From: Actinopolyspora lacussalsi subsp. righensis
GTDB taxonomy: Bacteria > Actinomycetota > Actinomycetes > Mycobacteriales > Pseudonocardiaceae
DNA: 64,000 bases
Assembly (NCBI RefSeq): GCF_900116555.1
Contig: NZ_FPAT01000001.1
Location: 62,001 to 126,000, forward strand
Direction of reading: 5' to 3'
The notes beneath the pieces were generated by a model. The model saw only the letters and a list, made by a program, of their open reading frames with translations. It was not told where the DNA came from and searched no databases. Positions 27,143 through 35,235 of this stretch are shown one piece after another. Within the stretch, counting starts at the first letter, position 1; each line of letters opens with the position of its first letter. The position numbers and the translations under genes were made by a program.

Positions 27143-27203
27143 TTGTCATCGGTGACAACGGGCACAGTTGACGCTGAACTGCGATTTCGAGGAACCTGAT
27201 GCC

Positions 27204-27857
27204 ATGACCAGCGTTGCGGTGGATCCGACCGACGAAACGGAGGGCAGGGGCAGGCGAGCCGTCAAGGCGGCCAGGACCCGAGCGGGCATCGAGTCCGCGG
27301 CCCTGAAACTGTTCCGCGAACAGGGCTTCGAGGCCACGACCGTGGAACAGATAGCCCGTGCCGCCGACATCGCCCCCAGGACGTTCTTCCGGTACTTCCC
27401 CAGCAAGGACGCCGTGCTGTTCGGCGACCTCGGCAACGAACTCGAATACGTGCGCGAGGCGCTGAACGCGCGCGGCTCCGGGGAACACCCGATGCGCGCA
27501 CTGGCTACGTCGATGCTCGACGCGGCCGACCGCATGGAGGCCGACCGCGAACAGCACCTGATGCGCGCCGAGCTGCTGCAGGTGCTGGAGTCCACCGGTC
27601 AGTACGAGATGTATCTGATGCGGCAGCGCTGGATGCAGGACATGACCGAGCTGGTGGCCGAGCACATCGAAGCCGATCCCAGCTGCGACCCTCGTCCCGG
27701 CGCGTGGTCGATGACCATGGTCTCGTGCTTCGGTTCCGCGATGCACGCCTGGCTGACCCGGCGCGACGGCACCACGTTGCGCGAGATCCTCGTGGACGTG
27801 CTCAACAGCACCAACGAAGGACTCTGCCAGATCACCGGGAAGGGCTCCGCGGACTGA
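27204..27857 (+). CDS. TetR-family transcriptional regulator
   Basis: The 217-residue protein has a TetR DNA-binding domain (AALKLFREQGFEATTVEQIA then PRTFFRYFPSKDAVL, about residues 30-75) and an all-helical ligand domain. The PRTFFRYFPSK form is typical of the AcrR-like repressors of multidrug pumps. It is divergent from the DHA2 transporter and very likely represses it and itself through the palindrome at 27127-27142. ATG 27204 is preceded by CGAGGAAC; an in-frame upstream ATG at 27168 has no ribosome binding site. Confidence 0.88.
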   Translation: MTSVAVDPTDETEGRGRRAVKAARTRAGIESAALKLFREQGFEATTVEQIARAADIAPRTFFRYFPSKDAVLFGDLGNELEYVREALNARGSGEHPMRALATSMLDAADRMEADREQHLMRAELLQVLESTGQYEMYLMRQRWMQDMTELVAEHIEADPSCDPRPGAWSMTMVSCFGSAMHAWLTRRDGTTLREILVDVLNSTNEGLCQITGKGSAD

Positions 27858-27889
27858 GCGACTGCCTCCGCACGCGTTCGCCGCCATGT

Positions 27890-27926
27890 GATCACGCGCG
27901 GTGGAGCGAGCAGGTGTGCGTGATCA
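27890..27926. terminator. Bidirectional hairpin between tetR and selD
   Basis: TGATCACGC (27890-27898) pairs perfectly with GCGTGATCA (27918-27926) across a 19-base loop. It lies between the convergent stops, overlapping the selD stop codon. Confidence 0.5.
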
Positions 27927-28940
27927 GCGAACCGTAATGGCGTTCTCCTCGGCGCTGATCAGTCGGCCGATCACCGGGGCGTTCGGCAGCTCCCCCGCGA
28001 CGAGCAGTCCCCCGGAGGTCTGCGCGTCGGCCAGCAGCAGCGCTTCGTTCTCGTCCACGCGGGACAGATCGGTGCACTCGCCCACCCAGCGCAGATTGCG
28101 ACGTGTCCCACCGCTGACGTACCCGTCACGAACCGCCTCACGTGCTCCGTCCAGATAGGGAACGGCGTTCGAGTCCAACACCGCGGAGACACCGCTGGCG
28201 CGGGTGAGTTCGCGCAGATGTCCGAGCAGTCCGAACCCCGTGACGTCGGTGGCGCACTCGGCACCCAGCGCCAGCGCGTCCCGCGCCGCAGTGTCGTTGA
28301 GGGTCGTCATCGTCTCGACCGCCTGCGGGAAAACCTCTCCGGTGGCCTTGTGCCGGGTGTTGAGCACCCCGATGCCGAGCGGTTTGGTCAACGACAGCGG
28401 AGCACCGGGGGTTCCGGCGTCGTCGCGCAGCAGTCGAGTGGCAGCCGCCGTACCGGTCACCGCCATGCCGTACTTCGGCTCGGGGTCGTCGAGACTGTGT
28501 CCACCACCCACCGGGCACCCCGCCAGCGCCGCGACATCCGCACCACCGCGCAGCACCCGTTCGGCCAGTTCCATCGGCAACGACTCACGTGGCCAGCCGA
28601 GCAGGTTCAACGCCACCAGCGGACGCGCACCCATCGCGTAGACGTCGGACAGCGCGTTGGCCGCCGCGATCCGGCCCCAGTCGTAGGGGTCGTCGACCAC
28701 AGGAGTGAAGAAATCAGCCGTGGCCACGATCGCGGTGTCGCCGTGCAGCCGCACCACGGCGGCGTCGTCCCCGGCACCGATCAGCACCTCACCGCCCGCC
28801 GGAGCGCCACCGCCGGAAAGCCCGGCACCGGTGACCATGGACTCCAGTTCGCCGGCGGGGATCTTGCAGGCACAGCCGCCACCGTGCGCGTACCGTGTCA
28901 GACGGTAGTTTTCGGTCGTGACGGTCCCGGCATCGGTCAT
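27924..28940 (-). CDS. selD: Selenide, water dikinase (selenophosphate synthetase)
   Basis: SelD makes selenophosphate from selenide and ATP, the selenium donor for Sec-tRNA synthesis. The 338-residue protein has the N-terminal active-site segment GGGCACKIPAGELE, where C23, C25 and K26 align with E. coli C17, C19 and K20. It uses cysteine rather than selenocysteine, so it does not depend on its own product. The ATP-binding segments DDAAVVRLHGDTAIV and ADFFTPVVDDPYDWGRIAAA and the late AQTSGGLLV are conserved. It is divergent from selC, 61 bases away, with selA/selB about 1.9 kb further on. Confidence 0.95.
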   Translation of the reverse strand: MTDAGTVTTENYRLTRYAHGGGCACKIPAGELESMVTGAGLSGGGAPAGGEVLIGAGDDAAVVRLHGDTAIVATADFFTPVVDDPYDWGRIAAANALSDVYAMGARPLVALNLLGWPRESLPMELAERVLRGGADVAALAGCPVGGGHSLDDPEPKYGMAVTGTAAATRLLRDDAGTPGAPLSLTKPLGIGVLNTRHKATGEVFPQAVETMTTLNDTAARDALALGAECATDVTGFGLLGHLRELTRASGVSAVLDSNAVPYLDGAREAVRDGYVSGGTRRNLRWVGECTDLSRVDENEALLLADAQTSGGLLVAGELPNAPVIGRLISAEENAITVR

Positions 28941-29001
28941 GCCCCGAAGCTAGTCCACGGGGTGGACAACGGCTTGGCGGAACACGCGGGACGGCGGCAC
29001 T

Positions 29002-29097
29002 GGAGGCGTAAGGGTGCCTGGTGGCCCCCGCGGTCTTCAAAACCGACGTGGCCGAGCAACTCGGTCAGGCGGGTTCGATTCCCGTCCGCCTCCGCCA
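29002..29097 (+). tRNA. selC: tRNA-Sec (anticodon UCA)
   Basis: A 96-base gene, long because of an extended variable arm, as expected for tRNA-Sec. The acceptor strands GGAGGCG (29002-29008) and CGCCTCC (29087-29093) pair, followed by discriminator G and encoded CCA (29095-29097). The anticodon stem CGGT/ACCG carries loop CTTCAAA with anticodon TCA at 29037-29039. The T arm CGGG-TTCGATT-CCCG and the variable arm between 29046 and about 29070 are clear. It reads UGA in fdhA with SelB. Confidence 0.95.
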
Positions 29098-29642
29098 CGC
29101 ACCAGTCTGCGCCACCAGGTGCGCGGCCCGGAACGACCACCACGTCCGGTCGCGGCCGGTTCGGTTGCCCCGTCGGTGTCGGCACGCTCGGCCGACGACG
29201 AAGCGGCCTGGACCTCGGTCTCGGCTACGGTGGCACGCCGGTCACGCCAGCGGCGCACGACCTCCTCGACGTCCACGGGTGCGACCTTGACGCGTGGACC
29301 GCTGGGAGCCCGCAGCCACTCGGCGATGCGCAGGTTGAGCTCACCGACCTGCTCACGCACCGCCTGCTCGGAACGCAACTCGGCCACGGTGTCCGGAAGC
29401 CGGTCGATCTCCTTGCGCAGCTGCACGGCGGGCGGCAGCAGCGCCTCGGTGGACAGCCCCTCCCGTTCGACGTACTTCTTGACCCAGGACAGTTCGCTCT
29501 CGTTGCCGAGATCCGGCAGCGGCTTGCCGGTTCCGGGCAGGTCGTCGAGCTCCCCGCGCTCCCTGGCAGTGCGAATCTGACGGTCGATCCAGGTCTCGAA
29601 GTCCATCCCCGGCGGTTTCCGTTCGGTCATGACCCGATTGTG
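29037..29642 (-). CDS. DUF1992 family protein, 3' end antisense to selC
   Basis: The protein matches DUF1992 (DnaJ-C28-like): DFETWIDRQIRTARERGELD, LPGTGKPLPDLGNE and WVKKYVEREGLSTEALLPP. GTG 29642 is chosen because AAGGAG lies six bases upstream; ATG 29630 is possible. Family function is unclear. After the conserved region the tail is low-complexity, and the last 20 codons (including GRESNPPDRVARPRRF) are read from the antisense strand of the tRNA-Sec gene. The UGA stop at 29039-29037 is the exact complement of the tRNA anticodon. The gene therefore ends by running into selC. Confidence 0.75.
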   Translation of the reverse strand, partial: HNRVMTERKPPGMDFETWIDRQIRTARERGELDDLPGTGKPLPDLGNESELSWVKKYVEREGLSTEALLPPAVQLRKEIDRLPDTVAELRSEQAVREQVGELNLRIAEWLRAPSGPRVKVAPVDVEEVVRRWRDRRATVAETEVQAASSSAERADTDGATEPAATGRGGRSGPRTWWRRLVRGGGGRESNPPDRVARPRRF

Positions 29643-29710
29643 CACCGGCATCTCCTTGCGGATCATCTGTTGAATCGGTGTCTCGCGAGTGTTTCGTGTT
29701 GTGGATTTAT

Positions 29711-29739
29711 TTCGATCAACACTGAAACAACAGTATAAT
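29711..29739 (+). promoter_or_regulatory. Possible sigma-70-type promoter
   Basis: A perfect TATAAT at 29734-29739 stands in an unusually AT-rich stretch (29695-29755). Seventeen bases upstream is TTCGAT, a weak -35. It would drive the MBL-fold gene with a leader of about 170 bases. Confidence 0.25.
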
Positions 29740-29915
29740 CAAACAGCGAATTCCGCACCACGAGATCGAGGCTTTCCCGAAGTCCATTACGAACAGCTCT
29801 GCTGCGCGTCGACAGCGCGCCCTCCTGCCGCCTACGCACGAATCGCGAGCAACGGCACTTCAGCCGCTCGTGAACAGGGAGATCGCTGACCCGTGCGCGG
29901 GCTACGCTCGATCAC

Positions 29916-30626
29916 GTGGACATCGTCGACCTACGCCCCGATCTCCGGATGTTGACCAGTCCCCCTGGTCAGGCCTATTTGCTGCGCCACGCGGGAGAAG
30001 TACTGCTGGTCGATACCGGACGGGTCGGCGACAGCAGCACGATCGCAGCCGCCTTGCGTGACTGGGGTCTGGACCGGGACGCGCTCACCCGGGTGGTGCT
30101 GACCCATTGGCATGCCGATCACACCGGCGCTCTTTCCGAAGTCACCCAGTGGCCGAACGTGGAAGTATTCGCTCATCACGAGGATGCCGCGGTGATCCGC
30201 GGCCACCGGAACGGTGCGGAAAGCGTGCTCACCACCGCTGAGGATGTACTACACGCCCGAGTAGCGGACGATCTTCCCGAAGCTCCGCCCGCCCGCGTCG
30301 ATCACGAGGTTCATGACGGCGAGCTCCTGGAGGGGATCAGTGCCCGGGTCATCGCCACCCCGGGCCACACCCCCGGCAGCATCGCGCTGCACCTGGAGGA
30401 AGCCGGAGTACTGTTCACCGGCGACATCGCGGCCGAGTACGAGGGGCAGGTCGTTCTCGGACCGTTCAACAACGACAGGGAACAGGCCCGACGTTCATTC
30501 CGACGGCTGGCGGGCCTGCGTTGCGACGTGGTCTGTTTCGGGCACGGCCAGCCCCTCGTCGGTGATGCCACCACTACCCTGCACGAAGCGGCCACGGCGC
30601 GCTCCGTACCCGATCCCCTCGGCTGA
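29916..30626 (+). CDS. Metallo-beta-lactamase-fold hydrolase
   Basis: The 236-residue soluble protein has the MBL motifs LTHWHADHTG (HxHxDH), a later His in ATPGHTPGSIALH, the bridging Asp in LFTGDIA, and the final His in CFGHGQPL, so a two-metal site should form. This group includes glyoxalase II-like thioesterases and other hydrolases; the substrate is unknown. GTG 29916 is the likely start. It lies between selC and selA but resembles nothing in selenium metabolism, so the position may be incidental. Confidence 0.85.
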   Translation: MDIVDLRPDLRMLTSPPGQAYLLRHAGEVLLVDTGRVGDSSTIAAALRDWGLDRDALTRVVLTHWHADHTGALSEVTQWPNVEVFAHHEDAAVIRGHRNGAESVLTTAEDVLHARVADDLPEAPPARVDHEVHDGELLEGISARVIATPGHTPGSIALHLEEAGVLFTGDIAAEYEGQVVLGPFNNDREQARRSFRRLAGLRCDVVCFGHGQPLVGDATTTLHEAATARSVPDPLG

Positions 30627-30818
30627 CCCACGACGAAGGTCCTACTCTCCCCTTTTCGTGCCGTGCGAGTCGTGGTATCGAGGTCGACGCGGCAGAGCTC
30701 GGGGAAGCGAACCGCGAAACCCCCCGGAAGCACGTACCGGAACTGTTCCGGCAGCACCGGGCCGACATGCCGTGTCGAAAAGCTTCCCCGATACTCCCCA
30801 CTGCGTATCGTCACGAAC

Positions 30819-32144
30819 GTGGATGAGCGGCGGAACATCCCTGCCACGGACCGGGTGCTCGAGGAGCCCCGGATGGCCGCGGCCGTCGAGCGCTTCGGCC
30901 GGGAACGGGTGAAACGCGCCGTCCATGACGCACAGCGACGCGCTCGGGCCCGTGAGATCCCCGCCGATCAGGTGATCGAGGAAGCGGCGGCGAACCTGCC
31001 CACCTCGACCGGCGGTCTGCGTCCGGTGCTCAACGCCACGGGCGTACTGCTGCACACCAACCTGGGCCGCGCTCCCCTCTCGGAGGCCGCGGTGCTGGCC
31101 CTGCGGGAAGCCGCGGGAACCTGCGACGTCGAGCTGGATCTCCACAGCGGTCAGCGTGGCCGTCGCGGAGCCGGCGTCATACGCGGCCTGCTCGACGCTG
31201 TCCCCGAGGCGGAGAGCGCACACGTGGTCGGCAACGGAGCGGCCGCACTCACGCTGGCCGCCACCGCCCTGGCAGCGGGCCGTGAGATCGTGCTGGCACG
31301 GGGCGAGATGGTCGAGATCGGCGCCGGATTCCGCATCCCCGACCTGTTGTGCTCCACCGGCGCGGGACTGCGCGAGGTCGGCACTACCAACCGTGTCGAG
31401 CTCGCCGACTACCGAGCGGCGATCGGAGCGGAAACCGGATTCGTGCTCAAGGTGCACCCGTCCAACTTCGTGATCAGCGGCTTCACCTCCGCCGTCGAGC
31501 CGGGCGAACTCCACGAGCTGGACGCGCCGCTGGTCGTCGACATCGGATCCGGGCTGCTGGAACCGCACCCCAGGCTGCCGGACGAACCCGACGCGCGCGG
31601 CACGCTGCGGGCGGGGGCGGATCTGGTGGTGGCCAGCTGCGACAAGCTGCTCGGCGGTCCGCAGGCCGGGTTGCTGCTCGGCAGGGCAGGCATCGTCGAC
31701 AAGCTCCGGAGACATCCGCTGGCTCGTGCGCTGCGCCCCGACAAGCTCACCCTTGCCGCGCTGCACGCCACGCTGCACGGACCTCCCACACCGACCGCGC
31801 GTGCGCTGGAGCGCTCGCGGCGGGAACTGCGTGCCCGCGCCGAACGGATCGCGGAGTCGTCGCGGGCATCGGGTGTGGCGGCGACGGCGGCGGAGACCAC
31901 CGCGGGCATCGGTGGTGGTGGGGCACCGGGAGTGGAGCTGCCCAGCGCGGCCGTCGTGCTGCCCGAGCACTGCTCCGAACGACTGCGCCGCACCGTGCCG
32001 CCGGTGCTGACCAGGATCGAACGGGGGAACTGCCTGGTCGACCTGTTCGCGCTGGCCCCGGAGCGGGACGAGGAACTGGTCGAGGCGATTCGCCGGGGTG
32101 CGCGGGCGACGGATCCGCTCGTGGGAGGCGCGTCATGCGAGTGA
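30819..32144 (+). CDS. selA: L-seryl-tRNA(Sec) selenium transferase
   Basis: SelA is the PLP enzyme that converts Ser-tRNA-Sec to Sec-tRNA-Sec using selenophosphate. The 441-residue protein shows the family's LRPVLNATGVLLHTNLGRAP, VEIGAGFRIPDL, EVGTTNRVE and the PLP-lysine segment SCDKLLGGPQAG (lysine about 276). The N-terminal IPATDRVLEEP corresponds to the tRNA-binding domain start in E. coli SelA, which supports GTG 30819; the frame upstream of this is intergenic. Its stop lies inside selB (10-base overlap), so selA-selB is one coupled unit. Confidence 0.95.
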   Translation: MDERRNIPATDRVLEEPRMAAAVERFGRERVKRAVHDAQRRARAREIPADQVIEEAAANLPTSTGGLRPVLNATGVLLHTNLGRAPLSEAAVLALREAAGTCDVELDLHSGQRGRRGAGVIRGLLDAVPEAESAHVVGNGAAALTLAATALAAGREIVLARGEMVEIGAGFRIPDLLCSTGAGLREVGTTNRVELADYRAAIGAETGFVLKVHPSNFVISGFTSAVEPGELHELDAPLVVDIGSGLLEPHPRLPDEPDARGTLRAGADLVVASCDKLLGGPQAGLLLGRAGIVDKLRRHPLARALRPDKLTLAALHATLHGPPTPTARALERSRRELRARAERIAESSRASGVAATAAETTAGIGGGGAPGVELPSAAVVLPEHCSERLRRTVPPVLTRIERGNCLVDLFALAPERDEELVEAIRRGARATDPLVGGASCE

Positions 32145-33898
32145 TCGCCACGGCAGGTCACGTGGACCACGGCAAGTCCACGCTCATCAAAGCCCTGACC
32201 GGCAGCGATCCGGACAGGTGGGCCGAGGAACGACGTCGCGGGCTGACCATCGACCTGGGATTCGCGTGGACGACCCTGCCCGGTGGCGAGACGATGGCGT
32301 TCGTCGACGTGCCCGGTCATCAGCGATTCGTGCGCAACATGCTGGCCGGGGTCGGCGAGGTCGCGGGCGTGCTGTTCGTGGTGGCCGCCGACGAGGGGTG
32401 GATGCCGCAGTCGGACGAGCACCTGCAGGCGTTGCACGCCCTGCGCGTGCGGCGGGGGGTGCTGGCGATCACGCGCGGCGATCTCGCCGACCCGCTCCCC
32501 GCGCTGGAACAGGCACGACGGCGACTGGCGGGCAGCTCGCTGGCGGGACTTCCCGAGGTGGTGGTCAGTGGAACCACCGGGGCCGGGTTGCCCGAACTCA
32601 CCGGGAAGCTCGACGAGCTCGCGAGCCTGCTCCCGAATCCCGACCCCACCGCCGACGTGCGGCTGTGGTTGGACCGCTGCTTCAGCGTTCGAGGCGCGGG
32701 GACGGTGGTGACCGCGACGCTCTCCGCGGGCACGCTGGCCCGAGGCGACGAACTCGTGGTGGCCGGAACCGGAAAACGCGTGTCTGTCCGGGGACTACGG
32801 AGCCTCGGAGAGGAGTACGAAACGGTCCGCGCGACGGCGCGGGTCGCGCTGAACCTGCGCGGGGTGCACGCGGGGGAACTCGATCGCGGGGACGCGTTGC
32901 TGACACCGGGGGCGTGGCGGAGCACCGACCGGGTGGACGTGCTGTTGCGGGACAGCGAATCCGGCGAACTGCCCCGCGAACTGGGCATGCACATCGGTGC
33001 GGCCACGAGCGAGGTGCGACTGCGGCCGTTGGGAGCGGACACCGCGCGACTCTCGCTGCGTGTCGGGCTTCCGCTGCGGATCGGTGACGACGCGCTGCTG
33101 CGGGACGCCGGACAGCACCGGATCCCCGCAGGGATCCACGTTCTCGACGCGCGTCCGCCGGAATTGCGTCGTCGGGGCGCTGCCGCCTCCCGTGCTCGCG
33201 AGCTGGAGCGGGCGAGAGATCAGCCCGCAGGCGCCGTGCTGCTCGCGAGGGATCGCGCGATCCGCGCCTCGGAGCTCCGTGTCCTGGGAGCGGCCCCTCC
33301 CCCACATGCCCTGGTGTCCGGGGACTGGCTGCTGGATCCGAACGCCCGGGACGAGTACGCGGCACGGCTCGTCGAGCTCCTCGACCGGGTTCACGAGGCG
33401 GATCCGATGGCGGACGGTCTCTCCGAGCAGGAAGCGGTACGGCAGCTGTGCCTGCCCCACGCATCGTTGCTGCCACTGGTGCTGAGCTCGGCGGCTGCCG
33501 CCGGTATCGGAACGGGCGACGGGAGGCTGCGGCTGCGAGGCCCCGAGCTGAGCGAGCACGTGCGGCGGGGCGTCACCGCTATCCGTGCGCGGCTGGCCCG
33601 GCATCCCTTCGACGCACCCACCGCGGCAGAACTCCGAGAACTCGGACTGGACAGCGAACAACTCGGCGCGGCGAACAAGGCCGGTCAGCTGCTTCGGATC
33701 GGCGAGGGAATCCACCTGCTGCCGGGGGCGTTGCGGCGGGCGCGGGACGTGCTGGCCGCGCTGCCGGAACCGTTCACCCCGAGCGAGGCACGTGATGCCC
33801 TGGAAACGAGCCGCCGGGTGGTCGTCCCGTTGCTGGAACGGCTCGCCCGCGAGGGCTACACCCGACGACTTCCCGACGGAACCCACCGAGTGCGCTGA
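32135..33898 (+). CDS. selB: Selenocysteine-specific elongation factor
   Basis: SelB is the EF-Tu-like GTPase that carries Sec-tRNA-Sec to the ribosome at a UGA followed by a SECIS hairpin. The 587-residue protein begins RVIATAGHVDHGKSTLIKAL (G1 loop residues 8-16), with switch II DVPGHQRFVRNMLAGV, and has EF-Tu-like domains 2 and 3. A C-terminal half with winged-helix repeats follows (for example AAELRELGLDSEQLGAANKA), which binds the SECIS loop. Length is close to E. coli SelB (614). ATG 32135 overlaps selA by 10 bases. Confidence 0.95.
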   Translation: MRVIATAGHVDHGKSTLIKALTGSDPDRWAEERRRGLTIDLGFAWTTLPGGETMAFVDVPGHQRFVRNMLAGVGEVAGVLFVVAADEGWMPQSDEHLQALHALRVRRGVLAITRGDLADPLPALEQARRRLAGSSLAGLPEVVVSGTTGAGLPELTGKLDELASLLPNPDPTADVRLWLDRCFSVRGAGTVVTATLSAGTLARGDELVVAGTGKRVSVRGLRSLGEEYETVRATARVALNLRGVHAGELDRGDALLTPGAWRSTDRVDVLLRDSESGELPRELGMHIGAATSEVRLRPLGADTARLSLRVGLPLRIGDDALLRDAGQHRIPAGIHVLDARPPELRRRGAAASRARELERARDQPAGAVLLARDRAIRASELRVLGAAPPPHALVSGDWLLDPNARDEYAARLVELLDRVHEADPMADGLSEQEAVRQLCLPHASLLPLVLSSAAAAGIGTGDGRLRLRGPELSEHVRRGVTAIRARLARHPFDAPTAAELRELGLDSEQLGAANKAGQLLRIGEGIHLLPGALRRARDVLAALPEPFTPSEARDALETSRRVVVPLLERLAREGYTRRLPDGTHRVR

Positions 33899-34084
33899 AC
33901 GGTCCCGACAGGAACAAGAACCGCCCGCTCGCGGCCGGTCGGCGGATGGCCCTCCCTGGGCCGACCGGGTGACCGACGCGAAGAGGTTTGCCGGGCCGCG
34001 TCGACTGGGCATCCAGCCTGCAGGGACGACGCGTGCCTCGCGGAGGCGTGTCCTGCGGGCCACCGACCGGGTGAGGAGGAAACC

Positions 34085-35113
34085 ATGCCGCACAAGATCT
34101 GGGCGGGTTCGCTCAAGTTCGGTCTGGTGACCATTCCCGTCGGGTTGTACAGCGCCACCGAGGACCACGGCATCCGCTTCAACCAGTACGAGCGCGGAAC
34201 CCACGACAGGGTGCGTTACCGCAGGATCAACGAGCGAACGGGTAGAGAACTGGAAGGTGACGAGGTCGTCAGGGGTCTGGAGGTCGACGGCACGCTGGTC
34301 ACGGTCGAACAGCGGGAGCTCGACGACATCGCACCGGAGCGTTCCGGAACGATCGAGATAGCGGAGTTCGTGGCGCTGTCCGAGATCGATCCCGTGCACT
34401 TCCAGAAGGCGTACTGGGTCGCTCCCGCCGACAGGCGGAACGCGCGGGGATACAGCCTGCTGCGTCGTGCGATGGCCGAGACCGAGCGGGTGGGCATAGC
34501 CACCTTCGTGTTCCGCGGCAAGGAGTACCTGACCGCACTTCGCCCCGAGAACGAGGCGTTGGTGCTGCACACCATGTTCTTTCTCGACGAGATACGGGAC
34601 CCCGCGAACGTGCTGGAACACGCTCCACCGGACGACTCGTACGGCTCGCGGGAACTGCGGCTGGCCGGCGATCTGATCAGGTCGATGAGCACCGCGTGGC
34701 ACCCGGAAGAGCACGTCGACACGCACACCGCCCGGATCGAACGACTGCTCGCGGACAAGGCGGCGGGGCATGCTCCCCGGAGCGGGGCCGAGCACGTCGA
34801 AACGACCGCGACCGTGGATCTGGCCGAGGCGCTGCGCCGCAGCGCCGAACATGCCCGCGCCGGGAAGAACCGGTCCGGGAGCGGGAGTGAGCGCCCGGAC
34901 CGGAGCGCCGAACGGTCGGAGTCCGCACCGGTGTCCACCCTGACCCGCGAGGAGCTGCGGAGACGAGCGCGCGAGCTCGACATCCGGGGCAGATCCAAGC
35001 TCAACCGGGCCCAGCTGGAAAAGGCCATCACCGAATCACCCGGTGTGCACGGAGGTGGGCGGGCAGCCGAGGAGGACACCGGAACCGGGGCACCTCGAAA
35101 AGCAAGGAGGTAA
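34085..35113 (+). CDS. ku: Ku protein for non-homologous end joining
   Basis: The 342-residue protein is a bacterial Ku: MPHKIWAGSLKFGLVTIPVGLY, NQYERGTHDRVRYRRI and QKAYWVAPADR. Ku homodimers thread onto broken DNA ends and recruit LigD. After the core (about residue 265) a basic linker leads to a SAP/Rho-N-like segment (LTREELRRRARELDIRGRSK), an extra DNA-binding tail. AGGAGGAAACC precedes ATG 34085. A LigD polymerase-domain gene lies about 4 kb away on the other strand. Confidence 0.93.
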   Translation: MPHKIWAGSLKFGLVTIPVGLYSATEDHGIRFNQYERGTHDRVRYRRINERTGRELEGDEVVRGLEVDGTLVTVEQRELDDIAPERSGTIEIAEFVALSEIDPVHFQKAYWVAPADRRNARGYSLLRRAMAETERVGIATFVFRGKEYLTALRPENEALVLHTMFFLDEIRDPANVLEHAPPDDSYGSRELRLAGDLIRSMSTAWHPEEHVDTHTARIERLLADKAAGHAPRSGAEHVETTATVDLAEALRRSAEHARAGKNRSGSGSERPDRSAERSESAPVSTLTREELRRRARELDIRGRSKLNRAQLEKAITESPGVHGGGRAAEEDTGTGAPRKARR

Positions 35114-35142
35114 CTCACCTTGAGCCCTGCGGATGCGTTAGC

Positions 35143-35163
35143 CTTGAGCGAAACCGACTCAGG
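35143..35163 (+). promoter_or_regulatory. HAIR-type HspR operator upstream of the Clp ATPase
   Basis: CTTGAGC-N7-ACTCAGG matches the HAIR consensus (CTTGAGT-N7-ACTCAAG) at 12 of 14 positions with the exact 7-base spacer. It ends 72 bases before the clp start. A further half site CCTTGAGC lies at about 35118. HspR represses chaperone genes through HAIR sites in Streptomyces and Mycobacterium. Confidence 0.7.
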
Positions 35164-35235
35164 AATGCCGATCGGCGTCGCTCATGTTGCACGGGACGCG
35201 ATCCGCAACGAAGCGTGCGAACGAGAGAGGTAGTG

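Noticed and set aside
27099-27887. N-terminal extension of the MFS transporter frame on the minus strand
   Set aside because: It is antisense to the well-supported TetR gene and contains no transporter-like sequence; ATG 27098 has a ribosome binding site.
28938-28940. SelD as a second selenoprotein
   Set aside because: The active-site positions are both cysteine (GGGCACK) and no in-frame UGA is needed.
31349-32134. Long upstream extension of the selB frame
   Set aside because: It lies within selA in another phase and has low-complexity Arg/Ala-rich composition; SelB's G1 motif begins at ATG 32135.
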